DNA of 64,000 bases from Streptomyces tubercidicus (GTDB lineage: Bacteria > Actinomycetota > Actinomycetes > Streptomycetales > Streptomycetaceae), in contig NZ_CP114205.1 in NCBI RefSeq assembly GCF_027497495.1, positions 3,224,001-3,288,000 on the forward strand, written 5' to 3'. Shown here in pieces: positions 18,780-26,863 of this stretch. Both the position numbers and the translations under genes were made by a program. The notes beneath the pieces are model-generated. The model was not told the origin of the DNA. It made no database searches and saw only the letters and a list, made by a program, of their open reading frames with translations. Within the stretch, counting starts at the first letter, position 1. Each line of letters opens with the position of its first letter.

Positions 18780-19637
18780 ATGAGCATCGAGCTGCGTCAT
18801 TTCCGCTGCTTTCTCGCCATCGCCGACACCCTGAGCATCACCCGCGCCGCCGAGCGGCTGCATCTGACCCAGCCGGCCGTCTCCCGCACCCTGCGCCAGC
18901 TGGAACAGTCCCTCGGTGTCCATCTCGTCGACCGCTCCACCCATCACCTCGCGCTCACCCCCGACGGCCTGTCCTTCCGCGACCGCGCCGCCGTCGCCGT
19001 GGCCTCCTTCGACCGTGCGCTCGGCTACGCCCACCGCACCGCCTGGCCACTACGGCTGGGCCATGCCTGGGCCGGCGCCGGTACGGACACCACCACGCTG
19101 CTCCGCCGCTGGCACGAGGAGCACCCGGCGACCCCGCTCGAACTCCTCCGTATCGACGACCGCACGGCCGGTCTCGCCCGCGGCGAGGTGGACGCGGCCC
19201 TGCTGCGCGGCGAGGTCAGCGCCCCCGGCCTGATCACCGAGCGCCTGACCACCGAGCCCAGAGTCGCGGGCCTGCCCGCCGACGACCCGCTCGCCCACCG
19301 CACCACGCTCTCCCTCGCCGATCTGGCCGACCGCACCATCGCCGTCAACACCGTCTCCGGCGTCACCTCTCTCGACCTGTGGCCGCCCTCGGCCCGCCCC
19401 GCCTCCACGATCACCATCGGCAACAGCGACGACTGGCTGGCCGCCATCACCGGCGGCCGCGCCGTAGGCGTCACCACCTCCGCCACCGCCGAAATGCACC
19501 CCCACCCGGCCATGGCCTACGTCCCCCTCACCGACGCCCCACCCGTCCCCGTCGTCATCGCCTGGCGCGATGGTCCGGGGCATCCGCGGATCCCGGACCT
19601 GATCGCGCTGGCCCATGAGGTGATGGGGCGGGGGTAG
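18780..19637 (+). CDS. LysR-family transcriptional regulator
   Basis: A 285-residue regulator. The N-terminal winged helix-turn-helix is clear ('LSITRAAERLHLTQPAVSRTLRQLEQ'), followed by a periplasmic-binding-like effector domain. The ATG at 18780 fits the family start 'MSIELRHFRCFLAIADT'. TATGCT (18766-18771), 8 nt upstream, could be the -10 box of a leaderless message. The gene lies divergently from the EamA exporter, with only 69 bp between starts, so a shared operator is expected there. The effector is unknown. Confidence 0.92.
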   Translation: MSIELRHFRCFLAIADTLSITRAAERLHLTQPAVSRTLRQLEQSLGVHLVDRSTHHLALTPDGLSFRDRAAVAVASFDRALGYAHRTAWPLRLGHAWAGAGTDTTTLLRRWHEEHPATPLELLRIDDRTAGLARGEVDAALLRGEVSAPGLITERLTTEPRVAGLPADDPLAHRTTLSLADLADRTIAVNTVSGVTSLDLWPPSARPASTITIGNSDDWLAAITGGRAVGVTTSATAEMHPHPAMAYVPLTDAPPVPVVIAWRDGPGHPRIPDLIALAHEVMGRG

Positions 19638-19863
19638 CGGGGGAGCCGATGGGCGGTGGCTGACCATCCGTAGGCGGGGGAGCCGGGGGGCGGTCCGCTG
19701 CCTGGGTGTGCGGTACCCGGTCTCGGCCCGTCCTGGCTGCCTGCCCTTCGTCGGCACAGAGTTACGGCATCCGGCACCTCCGGCGGCACGACCCTCTCGT
19801 CGCCGCCCCGCCACCCGGTGCCCGTAATCCGCCTCCCCACCGCCGCCCCGCAGAGGAGCCCCT

Positions 19864-20424
19864 GTGCCCATCACCCCCGTCAACGACAACAACTCCCCCA
19901 CCCCCAACGGCGACCACAACCACGCCGACGCCGACGCCCATGCCCCCGCCCCCGCCCCCGACCTCGCCACCCTCACCCAACGCCTGCAACGCCTGGAGGA
20001 CAAGGAATCCCTGCGTGCGCTGCTGATCCACGGCTGGCGGGCGCTGGACCGCAAGGACTGGCGTACCTGGATCGACTGCTGGGCCGAGGACGCGGTCCTG
20101 GAGTTCGGCCCGTGGGAGCGGATCCACGGCCGGGAGGCGATCCTGGCCAAGGTCATGGAGGCCGAGGCCCCGTACACCAGCATGCAACACCACATCCTCA
20201 ACATGGACTTCGAGGCGCAGGGCGACCGAGCGACCGGCATCGGCTACATGTGGTTCGTGGCCGTCACCAGCCCCACGGCAACCGCCTCGCCCTACGCCAT
20301 GGGCGGCCCCTACGACTGGGAGTTCACCCGGGACACCACCGGATGGCACCTGACCCGCCAACGCCTCGGCGTCTGGTGGACCACCGGCGAGGACCCCCGC
20401 AAGACGTTCACCGAGGCCAACTAG
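19864..20424 (+). CDS. SnoaL/NTF2-like fold protein
   Basis: A 186-residue protein. The N-terminal ~35 residues are His/Asp/Ala/Pro-rich and likely disordered. The remainder is a SnoaL-like alpha+beta barrel ('LEDKESLRALLIHGWRALDR', 'WIDCWAEDAVLEFGPWERIHG'). Members include polyketide cyclases, dehydratases and ring-hydroxylating dioxygenase beta-like proteins. The GTG at 19864 follows a good GAGGAG at about 8 nt. It stands alone, with a 226-bp unremarkable gap before it, and no pathway partner is next to it, so no reaction can be assigned. Confidence 0.78.
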   Translation: MPITPVNDNNSPTPNGDHNHADADAHAPAPAPDLATLTQRLQRLEDKESLRALLIHGWRALDRKDWRTWIDCWAEDAVLEFGPWERIHGREAILAKVMEAEAPYTSMQHHILNMDFEAQGDRATGIGYMWFVAVTSPTATASPYAMGGPYDWEFTRDTTGWHLTRQRLGVWWTTGEDPRKTFTEAN

Positions 20425-20523
20425 CCATCCGGACAGCGCTGCCGCGGAAGACGCCGACCGGGTCCGGTGCCCGGTCCACCGTGCACAACCCTTCCCCCGG
20501 CAGTGGCGCTGCCGCCTCAGCCC

Positions 20524-21156
20524 CTACACCCTGCGATACGCCCGGAGAAAGGTCCGCACTCCCTCGACGACGAGTGGCCGGACGCGGGTGTCTTCCGCGG
20601 CGTTCGCGGAGCCGAGCTTGTCCAGCGCGACGCCGAAGGTCAGCGCGATGAACTGATCGGCCGCGAGGCGGGGATCGGGGACGTCGAGCAGCCCGGCCGC
20701 GGCGAAGGCGGCGAAGCGCTCGGCAAGTGCCTCGTCGGGGGCGTCGGCCATGGAGTTGTAGCCCCGGTGCGGCAGGTGGCCGGATTCCACCCGGACCAGT
20801 CGTTGCAGCGTTGCGTACTCCGCCGAGCCGAGCATGTCGGTCGAGATCCGCATCGAGAACGTGACCAGCGCGTCCTCAAGGTCGGCGGCCTCGGTGAGGC
20901 TGGTGAGGGTGTCGTCGAGGGTGCGCCGGACCGTGGTGATCAGTGACTGGCCGACGGCGTCGACGACTGCTTTCAGCAGCGTCTGCTTGTCGCCGAAGTA
21001 GTCGTAGACCGTCCGCTTGGACACCTCGGCACGGGCGGCGACCGCGTCGACGCTGGACCGGTCGAAGCCGTCGGCGAGGAACAACTCCCGGGCCGCCGTG
21101 AGGATGGCGGCCCGCTTCCGTGTGGATCCCTCGCGCAGTGTCTTCGTGGTCGGCAT
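20524..21156 (-). CDS. TetR-family repressor of the adjacent exporter cassette
   Basis: A 210-residue TetR protein. The helix-turn-helix is in the first ~55 residues ('VAARAEVSKRTVYDYFGDKQTLL'). Two ATGs are possible, at 21162 and 21156. A TACGAT -10-like box on the minus strand (21163-21168) directly abuts the first and lies 6 nt before the second, so a leaderless start at 21156 is favoured. It is divergent from the MFS and monooxygenase genes, and an inverted repeat between them is the probable operator. By context it should be released by the drug or metabolite those genes handle. Confidence 0.88.
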   Translation of the reverse strand: MPTTKTLREGSTRKRAAILTAARELFLADGFDRSSVDAVAARAEVSKRTVYDYFGDKQTLLKAVVDAVGQSLITTVRRTLDDTLTSLTEAADLEDALVTFSMRISTDMLGSAEYATLQRLVRVESGHLPHRGYNSMADAPDEALAERFAAFAAAGLLDVPDPRLAADQFIALTFGVALDKLGSANAAEDTRVRPLVVEGVRTFLRAYRRV

Positions 21157-21174
21157 GGGCATATCGTAACCGTT

Positions 21175-21196
21175 CTACACTGCACGGTGTAGTGTA
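21175..21196. promoter_or_regulatory. Candidate TetR operator
   Basis: CTACAC-6 nt-GTGTAG (21175-21192) is a perfect inverted repeat. It overlaps a second one, TACACT-9 nt-AGTGTA (21176-21196). It lies 19 bp above the repressor start and overlaps sequence that could serve as promoter elements for both directions (TAATACT follows at about 21195). Confidence 0.6.
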
Positions 21197-21380
21197 ATAC
21201 TGGCTTGGCGGGCGGGTGTCGCACTCATACATCCGCTGCGCCCGGCGGAGCCGTGCATGCGCCAACTCGGGTACGGCTGACACGAGTTCACCCCGCCGGA
21301 CGACCTCTGACCTGTCCGCAACGCACCCTGCACCCTGCACACCGCACCGCGCCACGCATGAACGGCCGCCGTGTCCGCGC

Positions 21381-21440
21381 CGGGCCCGGCAAGACGGCAG
21401 CGGACCCGACAAGACAGCGCAGCGGACCCGACAAGACAGC
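21381..21440. repeat. 22-bp tandem repeat in the exporter leader
   Basis: Two perfect copies of a 22-bp unit starting GCAGCGGACCCGACAAGACA (21397-21418 and 21419-21440), preceded by a decayed partial unit. It lies in the leader between the TetR operator and the MFS start. Confidence 0.85.
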
Positions 21441-21500
21441 AGCGCTACGCGATGCGTACGGCCGCCCCCGTACCCGCCCGGCAATGACGGAAGGATGTCC

Positions 21501-22949
21501 ATGACCGCAACTCTGGCTGCTCCCCCGGTCCGCATCGGGAAGGCCGCTGTCGGGGCCCTCGGCATGCTGGCCGTCGCCACCGGTGCCTTGGAGTCGGTGG
21601 TGACGCCGACGCTCCCGCTCCTGCAACGCGAGCTGGATATGAGCCCCGCCGAAGGGGCGTTACTCAGCATCATGCTGCTCATCACCGGCGCGCTCGTCAC
21701 ACCGGTCGCGGGCAAGTTAGGCGACCGCTACGGCGGAAAACGCGTCCTGATCCGGCTGATGGCGGTGGTCTGTGCCGGTGGTCTGGTGTCCGCCCTGGCG
21801 CCGAACCTGCCGGTGCTGCTGCTCGGTCAGGTACTGCAGGGCGCGATGGTGGGCGCACTGCCCCTGTCGTTCATCCTGGTGCGCACACACCTCCCCGCGG
21901 AAGAGTCAAAGGTGGCCATCGGGGTGGTCAGCGGGTTCTTCGTGGGCGGCGGGATGGCGGGCACGCTGTCGGCCGGGCCGGTGGCGGAAGGGCTGTCCCG
22001 ACACTGGATGTTCGCGTTGCCGACGGTCGCGGTCATCGCGTCCACCGTGCTGCTGACCAGGCTGATGCCGCCTGATCCGCCGGGCGCGTCGGGCCAGTCG
22101 GGCCAGTCGGGCCGGTCGGGCCGGCCGGGCCGTTCGGACGCCGCCGCCGGGGTCGACTGGCCCGGCCTCGTTCTCCTGAGCGGGACGCTCGCCACGCTCA
22201 TGCTCGTGCTCGCGCTGGCGCCCGACATGGGCTCGCAGCCACTCGTACTCGGCGCCCTCCTCGTGGTGCTGGCCGCCTTCGTGACCGGATGGATAGCCGC
22301 CCAGCGCCGTGCGGCCTCGCCGGTGATCGATCTGCGCATGCTGGCGCGGCCCGCGGTGTGGAAGGCGTGTGTGCTGACGTTCGTGATCTGCGTCGGTACC
22401 TCGGTGGCGGTCTATCTCGTCCCACAGCTGTTCGCGGTGTCCACCGACGCGTACGGATTCGGGGCCAACGCCACCGAGATCGGCTTCTTCCTGCTGCCCG
22501 GCGCCGTGGCCGCGTCGCTGGCCGGGCCGGTCGGTGGGATCGGGGCGCGGCGTTTCGGCTCGCGCGCCGTGGTCACCGCCGGGGTCGTCATGATGGCCGC
22601 CGCCCTGATCGCCCTGGCAGCCGTGCACACCGAGGTCTGGCACCTCGTCGTCGGCAAGATGCTGATCGCGCTGGCCAACGGCCTGTGCGTGACGGCGATG
22701 GTGACGAGCATCGCCACATCCGTCGATCGGAGCGACACCGGCATCGCCACCAGCCTGGTCCTGGTGACGCGCGTGATCGGTTACGCCGTGGGCGTGCAGG
22801 TCAGCGGCGCGCTCCTCACCGCCGGGACGCCTTCCGGATCGGATGTCCCGGCCGAATCGGCCTTCGCCACCGGCTTCCTCATAGCCGCCGCCCTCACGGC
22901 GCTGTCCCTGCTTGTCGTCCGCACCATGAGCAAAGGAGCCAAGGAATGA
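21501..22949 (+). CDS. MFS drug exporter (14-TM DHA2-like)
   Basis: A 482-residue membrane transporter. The N-terminal half has the loop motif 'GKLGDRYGGKRVL', and the predicted helix count fits the 12-14 TM multidrug families. A cytoplasmic linker contains a short GQSG/GRSG repeat coded by 9-bp units. The ATG at 21501 is chosen because GGAAGG lies 6 nt upstream; an ATG two codons earlier lacks that spacing. Codons 54 and 73 are TTA, so translation probably depends on the bldA leucyl-tRNA and is delayed to late growth. Its stop overlaps the monooxygenase start (ATGA). Proton-driven export of a small toxic compound is the likely role. Confidence 0.88.
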   Translation: MTATLAAPPVRIGKAAVGALGMLAVATGALESVVTPTLPLLQRELDMSPAEGALLSIMLLITGALVTPVAGKLGDRYGGKRVLIRLMAVVCAGGLVSALAPNLPVLLLGQVLQGAMVGALPLSFILVRTHLPAEESKVAIGVVSGFFVGGGMAGTLSAGPVAEGLSRHWMFALPTVAVIASTVLLTRLMPPDPPGASGQSGQSGRSGRPGRSDAAAGVDWPGLVLLSGTLATLMLVLALAPDMGSQPLVLGALLVVLAAFVTGWIAAQRRAASPVIDLRMLARPAVWKACVLTFVICVGTSVAVYLVPQLFAVSTDAYGFGANATEIGFFLLPGAVAASLAGPVGGIGARRFGSRAVVTAGVVMMAAALIALAAVHTEVWHLVVGKMLIALANGLCVTAMVTSIATSVDRSDTGIATSLVLVTRVIGYAVGVQVSGALLTAGTPSGSDVPAESAFATGFLIAAALTALSLLVVRTMSKGAKE

Positions 22950-24166
22950 CCCCCACTGGTCTGTTGAGAAATATCCGTACCACGTCGAGGCGCACGGTCC
23001 TGATATCCGGTGCCGGGGTCGCGGGGCCCGCCCTCGCGTTCTGGCTGAACCGCTACGGATTCGCGGTCACGGTCGTCGAGAAGGCAGGCACACTCCGTGA
23101 GGGCGGTTACCCCATCGACGTGCGCGGCACCGCACTCGAAGTCGTCCGGAGGATGGGAATCCTCCCGCAACTACTGGACGCGCATATCGACTTGCGTCGG
23201 CTGACCTTCCTCGACGCGGACGGCGGCGAGGTGGCCTCGGTCAACCCGCACACCCTCACCGGCGGTGTCGCGGGCCAGGACCTGGAGGTGCGGCGTGGCA
23301 ACCTGAGCGACGCGCTGTACGCGGCGGTCCGTGACGACGTGGAGTTCTTGTTCCACGACTCCATCGACGCCCTCGACCAGTCCGGCCACGGGGTCGACGT
23401 CAGCTTCCGCGGGGGCGGCAGGCGTACGTTCGACATGGTGATCGGCGCGGACGGTCTGCACTCCCGGACCCGCGAGTTGGCATTCGGCCCCGAAGAGCAG
23501 TTCCACCGCTACCTCGGCTACTGCTTCGCCGGGTTCACCCTGCGCAACACCTTCGGTCTCTCCCACGAGACCGTGCTGTGGAACACCCCGGGCAGGGCCG
23601 CGGCACTCTACGCGGTGGGAGACCACGACGACGTGCACGCCCTCCTCAACTTCGCCCACCCCGAACCGCCGCTCGACGCGTTCCGGAACCCGGAAGCCCA
23701 ACGGGACCTGGTCAGCGCGGTGTTCGCAGACGCGGGATGGGAGGTCCCGGGCATGCTTGCCGCCCTGCGCGACGCGGATGACCTGTTCTTCGACGCGGTC
23801 AGCCAGATCCGCATGCCCCGCTGGTCCAGCGGCAGGGTCGCGCTGGTGGGCGACGCCGCGTACGCACCCTCGTTCCTCACCGGACAAGGCTCCAGCCTCG
23901 CGCTCGTCGGCGCGTACATGCTCGCCGGCTCCCTGGCCGACCGCGACCACACCGCGGGCTTCGCCGCCTACGAACACCACACCCGTGAGTTCGTGACCGC
24001 GAACCAGGACCAGGTCGGCGAGGGCGACGCCACACTCTTCCCGACCACCGCTCGCGCCCTGGAACAGCGCAACGACATGCTGCGCAACCTCAGCGCCATG
24101 CCGTCCACGGAGGGACGTCCGGCGCATTCGGCCCTCACTCTGCCGGAATTCGTACCGATGAGGTGA
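22946..24166 (+). CDS. FAD-dependent monooxygenase (TetX/aromatic hydroxylase type)
   Basis: A 406-residue class A flavoprotein monooxygenase. The FAD-binding GxGxxG is 'LISGAGVAGPALAFWLNRYG', the DG motif is 'VIGADGLHSRTR', and the GD motif is 'VALVGDAAYAPSFLTGQGSS'. Such enzymes hydroxylate and inactivate drugs such as tetracyclines or rifamycins, or tailor natural products, using NAD(P)H and oxygen. It is translationally coupled to the MFS gene (4-nt overlap). With the divergent TetR this makes a 'modify and export' cassette. Which compound is recognised cannot be told from sequence. Confidence 0.9.
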   Translation: MTPTGLLRNIRTTSRRTVLISGAGVAGPALAFWLNRYGFAVTVVEKAGTLREGGYPIDVRGTALEVVRRMGILPQLLDAHIDLRRLTFLDADGGEVASVNPHTLTGGVAGQDLEVRRGNLSDALYAAVRDDVEFLFHDSIDALDQSGHGVDVSFRGGGRRTFDMVIGADGLHSRTRELAFGPEEQFHRYLGYCFAGFTLRNTFGLSHETVLWNTPGRAAALYAVGDHDDVHALLNFAHPEPPLDAFRNPEAQRDLVSAVFADAGWEVPGMLAALRDADDLFFDAVSQIRMPRWSSGRVALVGDAAYAPSFLTGQGSSLALVGAYMLAGSLADRDHTAGFAAYEHHTREFVTANQDQVGEGDATLFPTTARALEQRNDMLRNLSAMPSTEGRPAHSALTLPEFVPMR

Positions 24167-24283
24167 GCCAGGGCACGCGCCGATGAAGGGGCCTCACCGA
24201 GGGTCGGGGCCCGCGATCGGCAACCCGACTGCCGGGCCGGCGGTCGGAAACCCCGCACCCGGTCGGCCCGCCAGAGACACGAC

Positions 24284-24475
24284 TCATCCCTCTTGCTCAC
24301 GGTCGTCGCCCTCCGCTGCCCCGGCCGGGGGCGACCCGCCAGCCGGGACGGGGGCCTGGGTGCCTTCCGCGGCCGCCGCCGGACTCTCGCGGCGCTTGCG
24401 CGCCAGCTCCTCCGCCCGCCGATCGGAATCCAGCCGCATCTCCGCTTCCGCCTTGAGGTCAAAACTCCGCACCAT
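24284..24475 (-). CDS. Possible small charged protein
   Basis: A 63-residue reading frame from the ATG at 24475 with a G-rich stretch (CTGGGGGCG) just upstream. The N-terminal half, 'VRSFDLKAEAEMRLDSDRRAEELARKRRE', looks like a charged helix with normal codon use; the C-terminal half is Ala/Pro/Gly-rich. No family is recognised. It may be a real small gene or chance, given the GC content. Confidence 0.35.
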   Translation of the reverse strand: MVRSFDLKAEAEMRLDSDRRAEELARKRRESPAAAAEGTQAPVPAGGSPPAGAAEGDDREQEG

Positions 24476-24479
24476 CGCC

Positions 24480-24965
24480 CCCAGAACCTCACGGCGCCCT
24501 CAGCCCGCCACGGCGCTCGGACCCACAGCCCTCCCGCACCGCCCACCCAGGCACGCCGGCCGACTTCTCCCCTGCACTGCCATTCTTCCCACCACGCCCG
24601 CCCACACCCGGCCACGACCACCCCAGCCCCCACCACCGGAAGCACACCACTCCACCACCCCGCCCGGCACACACCGGTGCACACCCCCCGGCGCGCACCG
24701 GCCCCACACACCCCTGCGCGCCTAGCTCCCACCAGGGCAGTACGGCCCACCCCAGGGCAAGAAGGTTCCACTCCGAGACGGGCCGGGGCGGGCCAAGATG
24801 GGCCGAGACGGGGAGGCGGGCTGGGGCGGGCTGGGGCGGGCTGGGGCGGGCCGGGGCGGCCTGCGACGGACGGGCTGGCTACCGCAACGGGCACGCAAGA
24901 TCACTCCGCACCCGATGCGGACTACAGGCAATCAGATTCAACGAAAGAAACCGCCCACCGCTCAC
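24480..24965. other. Non-coding GC-rich stretch with decamer repeats
   Basis: I see no believable gene here; frames are Pro/His/Gly-rich and lack start signals. Bases 24821-24850 are three perfect tandem CTGGGGCGGG decamers, with related decamers on either side (about 24777-24860). The region marks the left edge of the accessory zone. Confidence 0.55.
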
Positions 24966-25286
24966 TCACCAGCCCCCGACCCGGTCCTCACCGACGGACA
25001 GGACACGTACGGTCTCCTCGTACAACGGTTTCGGCGCGTACGAGCCCACGAAGAGTTCCGCGTAGCGGTTGAGTTGCGCGTCGTACCAGTCGGCCGCCAC
25101 CTTCGGTTCCTCGAAGGTGGCCTCGATCCGGTCCGCCGGCTTCAGCAGCCAGTCCGCGCACTGCAACGGCATCACCTGCGCGGACCGGAACTCCGGGTGG
25201 TCCGGGCGCCGGTGCGCGTCCCCCGGCTTCACGAGCACATCGCCACTGCCGAGCCAGACGTAGCCGTGGTGGTGAGGTCCGGTCAT
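24966..25286 (-). CDS. Hypothetical 106-residue protein
   Basis: Unrecognised soluble protein from the ATG at 25286, with GGGAG 5 nt upstream. It has 'GYVWLGSGDVLVKPGDAHRR' and 'ADWYDAQLNRYAELFVGSYA', ordinary amino-acid composition and normal codon bias, so it is very probably real. It lies 90 bp downstream of a 35-residue peptide gene on the same strand and may be co-transcribed with it. No catalytic motif is visible. Confidence 0.62.
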   Translation of the reverse strand: MTGPHHHGYVWLGSGDVLVKPGDAHRRPDHPEFRSAQVMPLQCADWLLKPADRIEATFEEPKVAADWYDAQLNRYAELFVGSYAPKPLYEETVRVLSVGEDRVGGW

Positions 25287-25376
25287 CTCTCTCCCTGCTG
25301 CGAACGCCGTGCTTGCACTGGTCCGAATGGGCGGCCCTCGCCCGTTTCGCGGGCTGAGGGCCGCCCGGTCCACGGA

Positions 25377-25484
25377 CTACTGGCGGCCACAGCCCTGGCC
25401 GTCGCCGCACCCTCCGTTGGGGTTGCCGCCCTGGTTGTCGTCCTCATCGCCGCCACACTTGACCGGGCCGAATCGGTATCGCAT
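25377..25484 (-). CDS. 35-residue Gly/Cys-rich peptide
   Basis: A very short gene with an excellent Shine-Dalgarno: GAGGAG (25491-25496) exactly 6 nt before the ATG at 25484. The peptide starts 'MRYRFGPVKCGGDEDDNQGG' and ends 'NPNGGCGDGQGCGRQ'. It has three Cys, about a third Gly, an acidic centre and a basic N-terminus. It could be a metal-binding peptide, a small secreted or signalling peptide, or a precursor of a modified peptide, but no modifying enzyme of a known class is adjacent. The neighbours are the unknown 106- and 96-residue proteins on the same strand. Confidence is in the gene, not in any function. Confidence 0.6.
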   Translation of the reverse strand: MRYRFGPVKCGGDEDDNQGGNPNGGCGDGQGCGRQ

Positions 25485-25633
25485 GGTCATCTCCTCGGGT
25501 GCTGAGCCGCCGCGCGGTCGGTCCGCGCGTCGTCGTGCACTTGCGAGGGCCCCTTGCGGGCCCACCCGCTCCGGCCGTGTCCTGCCAGGGAATGGCGGCC
25601 GGGGCGGGAGTTTTCAGGACTGCCCGCTGTCGT

Positions 25634-25924
25634 TCACGGTCCTGCCGGGTGCGTCATCCGGTGCCGGACGATCAAGACGTTGAAGTCGGTCACCTTGCTG
25701 GGATCCCGGTCCGCCTCGGCCTGCTTCCGGCCGCGCTCCAGCACAGCGCAATCTGGACAACGGGACTCCAGCCGCGAATGAGCCCGCACCGAGAGCAGCA
25801 CCTCGGGTGACGCATCCTCAACGTGGCACGAAGAACTGCCGAATTCGACGACCCCGTCAGGGGCTGGCGCATGGTGCAGGGGCTCGGCCACTTCGACGGG
25901 GCTAGTCCGGTCCGGTGTAGTCAT
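25634..25924 (-). CDS. Hypothetical 96-residue protein
   Basis: Unrecognised small protein starting at the ATG at 25924. It contains 'CPDCAVLERGRKQAEADRDP' with a CxxC pair plus an upstream 'SSCHVED', so a metal site is conceivable. No good ribosome-binding site precedes the ATG; a leaderless start is possible. A cluster of TATTCTC repeats lies 35-90 bp upstream and is shared with the divergent DUF6879 gene. It is the first gene of a minus-strand group with the 35-residue peptide and the 106-residue protein. Confidence 0.6.
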   Translation of the reverse strand: MTTPDRTSPVEVAEPLHHAPAPDGVVEFGSSSCHVEDASPEVLLSVRAHSRLESRCPDCAVLERGRKQAEADRDPSKVTDFNVLIVRHRMTHPAGP

Positions 25925-25957
25925 GACCAGGACGCTAGAGAGCCAGGGGTGGCTACG

Positions 25958-26013
25958 GAGAACGATATTCTCCGATATTCTCGATGCCTCCTCGACTATT
26001 CTCTGGCATTCTC
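25958..26013. promoter_or_regulatory. Cluster of TATTCTC repeats, probable operator
   Basis: GAGAACGATATTCTC (25958-25972) is a near-palindrome. It overlaps two perfect tandem CGATATTCTC decamers (25963-25982), and ACTATTCTC (25995-26003) and GCATTCTC (26006-26013) follow. The spacing of about 10 bp puts repeats on one DNA face. It sits between divergent accessory genes and next to an XRE operon, whose regulator is the obvious candidate to bind it. Confidence 0.5.
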
Positions 26014-26094
26014 ATGTCATGGGCCTCACCCCCTGGTTGAGACGTGCAGTAAGACGCAATCCTGATCTCAACATGCCTACGAAGGGGGTAGATC

Positions 26095-26850
26095 ATGGCG
26101 CGACGACTGCGCTTCAACGGCACGGGGAGTGATGAAGACGGCTGCCCGTCAGTACACGAGGACGTCGACAGCGGCGAGATCATCGTGCACGGCCCGCAGC
26201 TGACCGACCCTGACGACATCGCACAGCTTCAACGTCTGTCTCCTGGCGAAACTCCGATCGTGGTGCCGCGAGAACTGCTCGTCGACTTCGGGCCCAAGGA
26301 GGTCACACGCGTGCCGAAGATCATTGATCTGGACGCCTTCGGACGACTCTTCACCTCGTTCGAACATACGGCTTGGCGCCTGGAGACGCGGGGGCGCTAC
26401 GCAAGCGACGAAGGCACCACAACCTACGCCCAGTTCACGCGGGGCGAGCCAGTAGCGTGGGAGGGTGTCAGCCCGGACTGGTGCGCACGGCGGCGTGAAC
26501 AGTCCGCTCTCGGAAAGCGCTTCGAGCGGGTCCGCATCGTAGACAATCCGGCAACCACAGGACAGCTCTACCTCCTTGACAATGCGAAGCGGAACAGCGC
26601 GGTCGGAGAGGACATCCGCAACCTGTGGCGCTCAGATGCCATTCGCCTCCATCTGCCGGCCGAGGACTTTTGGATCTTCGATTCGCGGCTTGTCGCACTG
26701 CTCAACTTCGACGACGCGGACAACTTGATTGACGTCGAGCTGATCAAGGAACCCGAACGTGTACTCAGGTACGCCCAGGTACGCGACGCGGCGTGGCACC
26801 ACGCCGTTCCTTTCAAGCAGTTCGCGGCGCAATTGACTGCTAAGGAGTAG
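26095..26850 (+). CDS. DUF6879 protein with fused N-terminal beta domain
   Basis: A 251-residue protein. Residues ~80-250 are a DUF6879 domain ('DAFGRLFTSFEHTAWRLETR', 'FERVRIVDNPATTGQLYLL', 'FDSRLVALLNFDD'), a family of unknown function usually next to XRE regulators in Streptomyces. Residues ~15-75 ('GCPSVHEDVDSGEIIVHG', 'LSPGETPIVVPRELL') match the separate 89-residue protein encoded at 34.3-34.5 kb, so this is a fusion of two proteins that are split at the second locus. ATG at 26095 with GGGGG 6 nt upstream. The end of the gene carries the AAGGAG that serves the XRE gene behind it. Codon use is less GC-biased than in core genes. Confidence 0.82.
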   Translation: MARRLRFNGTGSDEDGCPSVHEDVDSGEIIVHGPQLTDPDDIAQLQRLSPGETPIVVPRELLVDFGPKEVTRVPKIIDLDAFGRLFTSFEHTAWRLETRGRYASDEGTTTYAQFTRGEPVAWEGVSPDWCARRREQSALGKRFERVRIVDNPATTGQLYLLDNAKRNSAVGEDIRNLWRSDAIRLHLPAEDFWIFDSRLVALLNFDDADNLIDVELIKEPERVLRYAQVRDAAWHHAVPFKQFAAQLTAKE

Positions 26851-26863
26851 CGAACGTGATTTG

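Noticed and set aside
21397..24860. CRISPR arrays (tandem repeats at 21397-21440 and 24821-24860)
   Set aside because: The units are contiguous without spacers, and no cas genes are present.
25309..25683. Plus-strand open frame opposite the 35-residue peptide
   Set aside because: Poor composition and no ribosome-binding site, whereas the minus strand has an ideal one for the peptide.
24966..25924. Known lanthipeptide or ATP-grasp RiPP cluster
   Set aside because: No lanthionine synthetase, ATP-grasp ligase, YcaO or radical-SAM gene is near the small Gly/Cys-rich peptide.
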